Source: Monosporascus cannonballus
Taxonomy: Eukaryota; Ascomycota; Sordariomycetes; Xylariales
NCBI GenBank assembly: GCA_004154925.1
Contig: QJNS01000222.1
Coordinates: 62,001 to 126,000 of the forward strand
Direction of reading: 5' to 3'
Length of the DNA: 64,000 nt
This document shows positions 53,307-62,345 of the stretch, piece after piece (positions within the stretch are counted from its first letter, which is position 1; each line of letters opens with the position of its first letter). Both the position numbers and the translations under genes were made by a program. The notes beneath the pieces were generated by a model. The model worked only from the letters and a program-made list of their open reading frames with translations, had not been told where the DNA came from and did no database searches.

Positions 53307-53692
53307 TATTACGATCCAAACCAAGATCGGTTGCAGAAAACGGTCGGATCTACGCAAAAGGTTACGTAATTTAAATCTTTTTTGACGTTAAAATTTAAAT
53401 AAATCTAGATAGAATTAATCTAATCTAATAGCATTTAAATTTATAACGGTATTACAATCTAATAAAAATTTAATTAACTTATAAAGGATATATACGTTCG
53501 TTATTTTTATAATATAAATAATATTAGCTTATAATACTTATTAATACTTATAACTTAGTTACCCCAGATACCTTTGGTATTGCGAGGCGTAACAACTTAT
53601 TGTATTCATTGCTTAGATTCCCACGATACTCCTGCCAACATAAACCCGTACGACTTAGGTTTAATAGTTGGTTAATTAGCCTAGCCGTCACA
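53307..53692 (+). repeat. LTR I, 3' LTR of element X
   Basis: Starts TATTACGATCCAAACCAAG and ends CCTAGCCGTCACA. The U5 half matches the other LTRs (CCCGTACGACTTAGG, ACGATACTCCTGCC), but the U3 half matches none. It marks the right edge of the island, and its terminal ~150 bp are hardly RIPed. Confidence 0.82.
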
Positions 53693-54020
53693 CACCCACG
53701 GTGGTGGGTAATCTGTGGGTACCTATTGCAAACCCTAAGACGACGGCCAAAGGGTGACGGGGCAATCGCGTTTTAAATAGAGAAAAGGAGAGAGATCCAG
53801 GACATTCGAGGGATGTTGCGTTATGCGATGATGCACCACTTTATTGGGTCCCCTATGTTCATTTTGGCGTCTAGATTTTGAATAGCTTTAGGTGGCGGAT
53901 GAGTGAAGCCTTCATCTCGTTTCAATGCCAAGCCGACGATGCCCCACCAGGTGTTGGATATAGCGCCATTGGAATGTGGACCTTTTACAGGTTAGTCATA
54001 CTGCAGAGTCTGCAGTCATA
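53693..54020. other. Spacer between LTR island and DNA transposon
   Basis: Balanced composition, no recognised coding motif. It starts with a CACCCACGGTGGTGGGT palindrome-like string and ends in CTGCAGAGTCTGCAG before the TA target site at 54019-54020. Confidence 0.45.
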
Positions 54021-54054
54021 CCGTATTAACCCTCGAAATTCGTTAAAAGCTAAC
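54021..54054. repeat. Left terminal inverted repeat of the DNA transposon
   Basis: 34 bp, exact reverse complement of 56210-56243; TA lies just outside. Confidence 0.93.
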
Positions 54055-54299
54055 GGCTTGGCGCCAAGGGTGGCAACATGTTATTTCCAACGCCACCCAT
54101 ACAAATTGTGTGTGGATTCTTTGCCACCCAATGGCACCCAGTGTCCCTTAAAGCTTCCTGTTGCTTTTCCTGTCGCTTTGCAAGGTGTTATAAGCGATAT
54201 TATGATGATTATTATGGTGTTAAAGTAGCTATCTATATAACTGCAGCTAGTTTTTCCTGAATAATATTTTTTTCCTACGCCTTAAGGACCTTAATTAAG

Positions 54300-55950
54300 T
54301 TATTTTTTTTCCTAACTGGCTTTAAGCTATTAACTTTGCATGCTTTAGTTAATTTAGCGACCGTAAATTTCGTCCAGTTAACGCGTTAACGGAGATAATC
54401 TTTAGTTACGTAATAAAAGCGGTGGGATATATTAAAGGTTTCGGAAATAGTTTTATAATTTTCGGAAACGTTATTTTCTGCCGTTTCTCACTTTATAAAA
54501 TTGATTTCTGATATATCCTTAATATTGATAAGGTTATCCTTATTGCTGTTAGGGCAAATATTGATCCTATAGTCGCGAAACGCCTTTTGAATAAGGTATT
54601 TTCGTTTAAAAAGATGTTCCCAAATTTATTAAATGATATACGTAGTTATAATACGGCGGTCCGAAATACTTTACGCCATAGGATTCCCATATTGCTGAAA
54701 GTGTTAATCCTCCTTTTTCGCGATATATTTACTTGCGGATTTAGTAAGTTATTCCTTAAAAGGGCTATTAATAGCTGTATTTAGGAGCTGGAGAAAGCTT
54801 GTATAACCAGGTGGGATAAGCGCGGTGGTAATACAGTAGCCGCGAAAGAGTTCTATAAGTTTCGGGGTTTTGTGGAACGCTATTACGTCCATAATTAATA
54901 GTGTATTTTCGCTATCCGCGTATTTCCCGAAGTTATTCACGATATTTATCATAATTTTTTTGTTGTTATATGCTTTTTCGTTAAACAGGATTTTTACGCC
55001 GGCTGCATATTACTTTTTTTTTCGTTAGGTATTTAGGAACGGTTTCCGGGAGCGCCGCGGAAGATGATTATAGGCTTTAATTTTTCCCGGCCTTTCCTAT
55101 TAGCCTATATAAAAAGGATTAAGGTGGCCTGTTTTTTATTTTATTTATTGCGGTCCGATTTCGCGGTAACGGTCCGAAGGCCTTTAAGATTATATATATA
55201 GTTATCCATATATTTAAACGGAAATAGAATTTTATTTATATTAAGGATTCGGAAGCGTAGGAAGCGGTTAAATATGGGGCGAAAGTTAGATTCGGGAAAG
55301 GAGTTAAGGATATATTCCATCTTATTAATTAGGTTTTTCGGATGCGGTTGCGGCTATAATATATGTCGTATAAAGCATAGGAAGTTATTTACGATTTTGA
55401 TTGCTTCGTCCGGAAGGCGTATGGCTACCTTAATGATATGTTTTCGTACGATAGAATATCGTTAAAGGAAGCCGTAGAACCATCCATTCGAAAAGGTGAA
55501 GGTTAACCGAAAATATATCGTTTTCCATATACGGCGTTTATGCTTACGGAACCATATAACTGTAATAGAATAGTAATGTGATTTCGCTTTAAGGAATTTT
55601 TGGAATAATTCCGCTTTAAGTTAGGGATATTACGGTGGTATATATTGCGGAAGTTGATTAAGGATGGAAAATTAATTTTTCTACCATTTTATAATCGTGG
55701 TTACGGATATCTTAAAAAAGTTATGGGCTTCTTTATACGTAGGCCGACGATAACCTTTGGGAGGGGCTAATACGTTATCTTTCGAACGTGTAGGACTAGT
55801 GGTAAAAAGGATTAAATACGTATATAGCTAAGTCAAAACCTCGATTTTCTTTTCGCGCGAATAAAAGCGTTTAACGCGTTGAATGGGAACTATACGTTTA
55901 ATTATACGGTTACGGAATACTTTCGGGCGTGGCCCAGAGCGGCGGCGAGG
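54300..55950 (-). pseudogene. pogo-type DDE transposase, inactivated
   Basis: On the minus strand: a segment ending NINKILFPFKYMDNY near 55245-55205, where the usual DE pair is N-K (first catalytic Asp codon now AAT at 55234-55236). Then LKGLRTVTAKS, KKQATLIL, KPIIIFRGAPGNRS, LLIMDVIAFHKTPK with the second Asp codon at 54887-54889, and ALIPPGYTSFLQLL...AINSPFKE near 54820-54749. The order (DE, KG..TV, Q.TLIL, MD...H, IP.G.T..LQ.LD...N.PFK) is that of pogo/Tigger-like transposases. Several stops and the Asp-to-Asn change make it non-functional. Outer limits are approximate. Confidence 0.82.
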
Positions 55951-56209
55951 TGTAAAATTAGCTGATCTGGGCTGGAAAGCTGCCATAATCACATACGGTA
56001 ACAGGAAGAGATCTGTATCTCAAGCTACGCTGAATATCACATACTAAATGGGCTTCTTCAAAAGCATATGGTCTCTTATCATAACGTGCGGCAGCCCGAA
56101 AGTCAAAGTCTGATATTCGCCACAAACGGCAGCTAGGCTATAAGCGGCTAAAAGCCGTGGATGGGTGCAACTTACTGCAAAGCTAGGCTTTGTGTGGCTA
56201 GAAGCTTTG

Positions 56210-56243
56210 GTTAGCTTTTAACGAATTTCGAGGGTTAATACGG
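56210..56243. repeat. Right terminal inverted repeat of the DNA transposon
   Basis: 34 bp, exact reverse complement of 54021-54054; TA follows at 56244-56245. Confidence 0.93.
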
Positions 56244-56385
56244 TATACAACATATCAATACAACACACAGATGACCCCTAATTAACGTTAGTTGACTTGC
56301 GGTATCTAACAATTAAGAGTCTCGCAAGCTGAAATAGCCCCTATCCTCTATATTCCAAGGAGACACAAATCAATCATCAGCAATC

Positions 56386-56748
56386 ATGCCTATTACCGTA
56401 CCTATCGAGGCAACGGTCACTTACCCATCCCCTAAGGACTGAGAATCAGGAAAGATCGAATTCAGAAAGAGATATGTTGCTGCAAACATTTGAGATAAGA
56501 TGAATCCTGAAAGCAACGAACCATGGCCTACAGCTCCCAGGGGGACACAGTATAGTGACTACCAGAGAAGGATCGCACGACCAGCCACTCGTTCGACCAC
56601 CCCGTCGACGTCAACATCAACATCAACGGCAACTCTCGAAGAGGAAGTCCGAATAATACGTATCTACAGATGATAATCAATCATAGGCAATGGCAGCCTC
56701 TAGGACAGCTTTACATCCAGGGGGGCGACCATTGGGCCTGAGGGGGAG
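56386..56748 (+). mobile_element. Internally deleted LTR-element remnant
   Basis: A gag-like start (ATG at 56386, MPITVPIEATVTYPSPKD then a stop) runs within ~350 bp into a typical element 3' end: the polypurine tract GGGCCTGAGGGGGAG at 56734-56748, immediately before a TGTTGAATGG LTR start. No protease or reverse transcriptase is present. The tract style recalls Ty1/copia elements, but the class is not certain. No 5' LTR was found. Confidence 0.5.
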
Positions 56749-57066
56749 TGTTGAATGGTGATGGCTGGAGACAGCCACAGTCAAGCAAGCCACCTAATCA
56801 GCTCCCACCTGTGTATATAAATCACATCAACCATAAGTATTTATGGCTGCCATACCGGCAATCCTTTGTTTTACGACTGCTTCGATTCCGCAGTCAGTTT
56901 AAAGGAATCCACTGAAGGAGGCATGATGACAATAGGGCTGCATCATTTGTCACCAGCAGCGTATTGCTGCTTACGTAGGACAATCTACGGAAATCCTCGT
57001 GTAATATAAACTAGGTTAGGAGGTAAGATCTGCCTTGTAATAGCCCTATCTGCCAGGCCTGTCACA
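56749..57066 (+). repeat. Putative 3' LTR or solo LTR
   Basis: Begins TGTTGAATGGTG directly after a polypurine tract, has a TATATAA box at 56814-56820, and may end at GTCACA near 57066. The right end is a guess because there is no second copy. It is not RIPed. Confidence 0.5.
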
Positions 57067-57511
57067 CAATATACCAGGTTAAGGCATAAAATATGCTATA
57101 ATCTTATATCAAATTATATTATCACGTTTTTAAGGTGGACGTATGAGACCTGATGACCTGCTGGTATATTATCCAGGCTCACTTAAATCCAGCATGTACA
57201 CAATCCATTACACCCTCTCCTCTACAAGACCTGCTCTCCTACCAGTCAACCTCCACCATCATCCATTTTGTCACTCTCCTTCCAACATTCATCAACAAAT
57301 CATTACATGTCATATGCTTTCATCCGTGGTGTTCCAGCAACTACCATGTATTGATTAGCCGCCATCTCCCAACCTCTGGATCTTTCACTTCAATTCGTAT
57401 CTGAAAACTATCCTGCTGTTCGCAAGCAAGCCAGGTCTTCCTCACCGGAAAGTATGTCGACCATTTCTATATGAACCCCAGTCGAATCACTACTCATCAA
57501 GACTGTACAGG
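57067..57511. other. Upstream region of the ATPase gene
   Basis: Balanced to AT-leaning sequence with CT-rich stretches near 57210-57310, typical of fungal promoters. Two overlapping short plus-strand open frames at 57143-57404 are Ser/Thr/His/Pro-rich by composition and carry no recognisable domain. Confidence 0.45.
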
Positions 57512-60313
57512 ATGGCGTCGAAGAAAAGTCCCAATGTTGGCGACGAGCCAAATAATTCTAGTGAAGATGAATCGTACGATCTAGAGAGAAAGATTACTCT
57601 CCAGTCCATCAACCAAAGGATGACGATTAGATCTACCATCATCTCCACCTACGCTGCCCAGTGGGGACCCGTCGAGGCTTTTCGTGAATTGGTTCAAAAT
57701 TGGTCAGTGAGATAATTATTTAGTGTCTTTGACATTAACTGGGTCTAATCAAATTCACATATAGGAGAGATGGCATCATAAAGTCGTTCAAGATACCCGA
57801 GAAAGATTTCCAGGTCATCTGCGAAGAGAACAATGACGAGATCATATACAAAGTCATGGAACCCGGCTCCCCGCGACGAAGAGAGAAGGAATGTCTGGGG
57901 TACATAAGATGGTTTCGTCAAGCCGGAGTAGGAACCGTTGATATCACCAACAGACAAGCCACTCTCCAACCTTGGCATCTAGACATGGGAGGGACCAGCA
58001 AAGAGAAGGACGGCAACCAGGCGGGTGCTCACGGCGAAGGACTCAAAGTGGCACTTCTGGTACTGCTGCGTAGGCCACAGAACCATGCCATTCGCTGCCG
58101 ATCAGGTTCCTTCTCTTGGACTTTCAACTTCACTAATCAGGGTCGGCTTGTAACAAGCCTCGTGAGAATGACCCAAGCTGCTACTGCAAAGGTGCAGGAC
58201 CAGGTTAAGGCAGAGTGCGAGAAGAGCCTGCTGCCCGTTGCATCAGTCCCCAATGAAGATGTCCAGTTCCTCATCGGTGGAAATGGAAAAGGTCGGGATG
58301 AAGTTGGCTATCCACTCGACCGAAGTGAGGTAACACGAGAAGAATTCAAGAGATGGACGAAGGCTGCTCTATTCCTACAAAAGATTGCGGAAAATGGCAT
58401 AGTGCCGACAGAAGAGGGCGATCTGATCGTTGACCAACATTTCAGAGGAAATATCTACCTGAAAGGACTTCTTTTACAGGAGTCTAGGGTTAGCAAGTCC
58501 GCTAGCATCACAGGAAAGAAGTTAAAATACGGCTACAATTTTGCGAAAGGCGCTACGAACCGCGAGAGGCAGTCCATGGCGGGAACCAATCAGGAGTCAG
58601 GAGCCATCCTCTCTATCTGGAACGAAGCGCTGAAAAACCCGGCCGCGTCCGAATCTCTTGTTGATAGGCTGCATCTCATGCTCAACGGCAGATATCCGGG
58701 GTATGCCGACGTCTCGAACGCAAAAATACACATGCCTGTCGACATGCTGCATCGTGTAAAAGAATACCTCCTTTCCGAAAAGTTCAAGGGGAAATGGTTT
58801 CACTCTGTAGAGGAGAAGACAGAGGTAAGGACTCACCTGATCCGTTAATCTACTCACCGAGCACTCTTCAACGAGCTACCTTGCGGGTGTTCTAATAGTT
58901 GTATTAATCGCTAACATGGTCCAGAACCCTAGATTCGAACAAGCAGTCCGCGGCATTGGCTGCCAGCCAGTGGAACTGCAAACACCCTACTGGAATCTCT
59001 TAAGCGAGGCCGGCCTTATGCATACAGCACAAGAAGAGGAGCATAAGCGATTCCAGGCTGCCAAGACCGTCCTTGTTCCCGAGGAACCTTTCTCCAAAGT
59101 AGTAGATAGGCTACTTCGAGCCAGTCTTGCTGCTTGCCTCCAAACCACAGGAATGACTGTAGAGTTCGTTAAAGCCGGCGCAATACGACTAGACTCTTGT
59201 TATGCTCGCTCTCGACGTATACTCAAGGTACACGATAGATGGCTGACGAAAGAGGGTGCTCTGGCCGAACTTGGACTAGACACAGATGTCACCTTAACCG
59301 ACGTTACCTCTAGTACCGTCAAGTGGCTATTTACTGATGCGCTGATGCAGCTGCCATTAAGTCGGTTTGCACTGGGAAACGAACAACACCCCGCCTGGCA
59401 CCGAAGACGAGCAATGACCCAAGGTGGCCAGAGAATCTCAGAGTATATTCGCTTCAAGCGCGACATGGTGGTTGAGGTGAAGAGATATGCGACGGACGAC
59501 ACAGTATTTGCCCAGTGGAACAGTGCGACTGGATGGGTGCCTGAGGCAGATATTCGTATTGAAGTGCACCGCGAGTCAACATGTTCAGCACTCAAGAAGT
59601 TGCTAACCTCAAAACAAGGTTAGTTTGCGAATCCGTTCCTCCGAGGCCCTCATGTGACACAAATAACATTTTAATTAGCCTGTCGAGCATCCATGGGTTG
59701 CCTGAGGGGTGATGCTGTCGGTTCTGGATGCCGCATGCGATCCGAGAAATTCAAGGCGAAGCGAAGCGATTTCTTGCGCTGCCCAAAGAGGAATACTTCG
59801 TGCTAATGTACAAATCATCTGGTCCTAAGTCCTTCGTGGTTCTCTTCGAGGGTATCCCAGTCGTCTGTCCACCCACTCCGCAAACGTGAGCTTCTTTCCA
59901 ATAACATCCCCAGCCGTGACGGTTGACCAACTAACCTACAGAAACAGCAGCAACACCAATACCGGCGTAGAGACTTACAGTGAGAGCAGACCAATCATGA
60001 TAATGCGTATGGGTCACTACTGACGGGGTGAGCAGCATCGGGAGACCGGATCGAGTCATTAGACATTCTTGTGCCTCGTGACTGGTTTCAAGGCACCAAC
60101 CAGACCGGATCAAGTGCCGTCATCGGAATCGAGAAGGAGCGTCCCCAGAGCGATAGGCCGCAAAAGCGCCCGCGGACCGAGTCCATCTCGTCGCTTGGTG
60201 GACGAGCCCGCTCCGGCCTGGCCCCTCCCCAGATAGGAACATCGCCCGCAGATGGCAGAGATAATTCTAGCTTGCGCTGTCGATACTCCTGTCATGGATG
60301 CCTAGTGGGTTAA
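57512..60313 (+). CDS. GHKL/Hsp90-like ATPase-domain protein, 3' exons frameshifted
   Basis: Exon 1 is 57512-57702, exon 2 57765-58824, exon 3 58925-59618 or to the TAG at 59621-59623; the first three exons read about 649 aa. Splicing exon 1 to 2 restores the GHKL N-box EAFRELVQNWRDGI (residues 55-68, Glu59, Asn63, Asp66). The nucleotide-binding loops follow: LDMGGTSKE (136-144) and GAHGEGLKVA (151-160). The remaining ~490 residues are unassigned. A donor GTTAGT at 59619 and acceptor TTAG at 59678 give a 60-bp intron. Beyond it lies coding-like sequence (FWMPHAIREIQGEAKRFLAL, 59725-59785; EEYFVLMYKSSGPKSFVVLF after it), but it is one frame off near 59720. Further coding follows a 56-bp intron (59886-59941), ending in a nuclear-signal-like RPQKRPRTES tail at 60313. 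Either a real frameshift shortened the protein or the base is an assembly error. The ATP-binding role is inferred from motifs; substrate unknown. Confidence 0.72.
57703..57764 (+). other. Intron 1 of the ATPase gene
   Basis: 62 bp, GTCAGT donor, TCTAATC branch-like site, ATATAG acceptor. Its removal joins TG to G to make the Trp of the N-box, which strongly supports it. Confidence 0.88.
58825..58924 (+). other. Intron 2 of the ATPase gene
   Basis: 100 bp, GTAAGG donor, GCTAAC branch site 9 nt before the CAG acceptor. Phase 0; exon 3 stays open for 232 codons in the joined frame. Confidence 0.82.
59619..59678 (+). other. Candidate intron 3 of the ATPase gene
   Basis: 60 bp, GTTAGT donor, ATTAG acceptor. 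Without splicing the frame ends at the TAG at 59621. Coding-like sequence resumes after it but only in a shifted frame. Confidence 0.55.
59886..59941 (+). other. Candidate intron 4 of the ATPase gene
   Basis: 56 bp with textbook signals: GTGAGC donor, CTAAC branch site, CTACAG acceptor. It joins PPTPQT to NSSNTNTGVETYSESRP in frame. Confidence 0.65.
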
Positions 60314-62345
60314 GGGGCGTTACTATGACCACAAGGCAAGATTAGGTCCTGAAAAAGCAATTAATACAACAGACGCGTATCGTGACGAACTGAGGTTAGG
60401 AGGGCTTATGTACTGAAGTTCAACGAGATTCGCAACACAGTTGAGGGCGAACCAGTATGCGACTGGCCGCCGAAGAAAAGGACTTGCGATGTTTCATCTA
60501 ATACAGAATGGCACTTCCCAGTCGCTATGAAGCTCCAGCATCTTTCGCACAACACAGGCTCACGTGCACCAAAGTATCCTGGATAAGGTAGACGCTTTTC
60601 CCGGCCCGAATAGATATATTCAGTTAAACTGGCATGTAATTCATCAATTCCACGAACCTACTCCCGGCGTTCTATCGAGAAGGCAATCGAGACGTCTGTG
60701 CATCTGTAACTGTCGCAAAAGCGACGCCGCTATTGCATTGCTAGCAATAGCGTTATATATGGTCAAATTCTTAACTGTGACAGTAACGAGGCGGCGAAGG
60801 AGTAGGAAAATCTAGTAAGTCGCGATTCAAGGAAGTAGACATATCAAACAGACCAAGAGAAAACCAGGCGGCTACGCAAATGTAGCACGTGGCCGCGGAC
60901 ATAAAGATCCCATATCAAAACGGGGGATGACATTCCATTGAGCCTTACGGCAACCTAAATGTGTACTATCTGAGGTTGCCCCGCCGTCGACAGTTGTAAG
61001 GCGCATTCTTTCCAGTATCACGGCCTACAGAACCTTACAGCAAGTTGAAAAGGGAGCCGAATGGATGTTCGCGCCAGGGGTTGAGACTTCAACCGAGAGG
61101 GCTTCAGCACCGCAGCCCTACATGAATTGTTGCCCAACTTGTAACACTTTCGCTGCCGTAGTAACAGAATTGCGGCCCTAATGCAGTGTGACGCCAACAC
61201 CCGGCATTCGTGGGCTTAACACAGTGATGCGCCGAGCTCGGTGGCATCCCGCCCTGGCTCGACCAGGAAGGTGACTCGTTGTAGCTCGGCCAGCTGCAAA
61301 AGCGAGATAGACCGCAAGACGCTACACGTTTCAATGGATCCGGTGGAAGCGCAGAGAGCAGCCAGCGCAGTGGCGGGCTGTGGTGTGCATTACTGGGTTT
61401 ACATCCAGTGAATGCAAGGTAGGGCTCAACTGCAGGAACAAAGGCGCTTGGGTGCTTATACATAGTTGACTTTTCAGCCAATGGTAGAGCGCGCCCGCAG
61501 CTCTTGCACAATTGTTGCATAAGCGGGCGTTTTCCAACCACACCCGATCGGTTGAACTGATCAGCAGCAATACCGCTTCAAGACGTGGCCGCGGACCCAC
61601 TCGCAATCATCTCCCTACCACGACAGCCCCCAGGGCATTGAATTCCATCTCGTGGATGATCTGACGTGGACTGACAGCCAGCGGACATTGATGCAAGGCA
61701 TTGTGGCTTAGATGGTGGGATGGGGCTCATATGACCTCGGAAGGCTTGCGCGCAGTGGGGTCCGTGGGATAGAAAGGAGGTGGTTGGGCTGTGGAGCCTA
61801 ACGCGGGTATGGGGCGTTGCGACACGCGAAAAGAAATGATGCTATACCCGGAACGGCCAGCCTATCGACGGAGTGATCCACCATAATTTGCCTGGCCAGG
61901 GGGAATCATGCGGTCCGTGGATCCACGAAGGCGCTTCTGAGGCGTCAACTGCGTTGCTTACTAGTCCGATTGTCGTCCACCTCCACGACCGTGAATCCTC
62001 GACCAAATCTCGGCGTCGAACCGTATGGCAATCCGTTCGAATGCAGTGCCGCCAAGACAGGCCACATGATAGGTCCCAAACTTCTTTGCAACGAGTTTCT
62101 CGTCAGACCCGTTTGCTAAGTACGGTAAGTTATCGCCACTCTGCATCTGTCAAAGTGATGTCCAGAGTAGGGGAAACTTCCAGGTTGCACCAGTAGACTG
62201 TTAGCACCAGCTGTTGTTCACGCAGCAGCTGCACTACGTTCGGGCACACGGCGCCAAGCATACAGGTCTTTCAACGTCTCGTGGTGCATGGTGAACGGGG
62301 GAGGGACATGAAGGGTATGATGCTGATTATAAACTAATATACGTA
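60314..62345. other. Region without a convincing gene
   Basis: Balanced composition with scattered short open frames on both strands. The most coding-like is on the minus strand near 62110-61961 (KLVAKKFGTYHVACLGG and AFERIAIRFDAEIW), preceded by a splice-acceptor-like CTTAG. I cannot build a consistent gene around it. Confidence 0.4.
60728..60752. other. Perfect 9-bp inverted repeat
   Basis: Arms CGCTATTGC (60728-60736) and GCAATAGCG (60744-60752) with a 7-nt loop. No T-tract follows, so it is not a terminator signal. Role unknown. Confidence 0.6.

Larger units (their letters stand above)
4262..53692. other. RIP-mutated AT-rich island of nested retroelements
   Basis: From 4262 composition drops to very AT-rich and stays so until about 53550. 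Stop codons in the element frames are mostly TAA/TAG where Gln or Trp is expected, and zinc-knuckle Cys codons have become Tyr. TpA is everywhere and CpA/TpG is scarce, while CpG (acg, cga) remains frequent. This is the pattern of CpA-directed RIP and not of CpG deamination. GC-rich spots persist in LTR stretches lacking CpA/TpG, in short LTR S, and in parts of B. Confidence 0.95.
25447..53692 (+). mobile_element. Element X: chromovirus split by S, E and F
   Basis: Internal region in three blocks: 25447-30482, 38757-39228 and 52572-53306, ending in LTR I (53307-53692). Counting the LTR at 25052 as its head and removing S, E and F leaves about 6.84 kb, the size of its relatives. Gag starts near 25500; the reverse transcriptase YLDD is now Y-I-N-D at 28657-28668. 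The integrase is cut by E (duplication GGTTT) and the chromodomain by F (duplication CGGAC), and the reading continues across both junctions. The region after the chromodomain and the 3' LTR differ from those of C, so X looks like a recombinant or a separate subfamily that borrowed the C LTR. Confidence 0.82.
54021..56243 (-). mobile_element. pogo/Fot1-like DNA transposon
   Basis: Perfect 34-bp terminal inverted repeats (54021-54054 and 56210-56243, outer end CCGTATTAACCCTCG) are flanked by TA on both sides (54019-54020 and 56244-56245). This is the target signature of the Tc1/mariner superfamily. Length is 2223 bp. The minus strand carries a decayed DDE transposase of the pogo type. It is RIPed, but far less than the neighbouring LTR elements. 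Confidence 0.9.

Noticed and set aside
54749..54952. 67-codon minus frame as a small gene
   Set aside because: It is the MD...H to PFK block of the pogo transposase.
58597..59595. Minus-strand open frames of 86 and 131 codons
   Set aside because: Antisense to exons of the ATPase gene, which has matching splice sites and GHKL motifs.
60006..60035. GTATGG...CTACTGAC...GAGCAG as an intron of the ATPase gene
   Set aside because: The signals are attractive and the phase fits, but about 29 nt is shorter than known ascomycete introns. Left as an unclear junction.
61104..61541. 145-codon minus open frame as a gene
   Set aside because: Composition of random frame (Ser/Pro/Cys-rich), no motif, competing frames on both strands.
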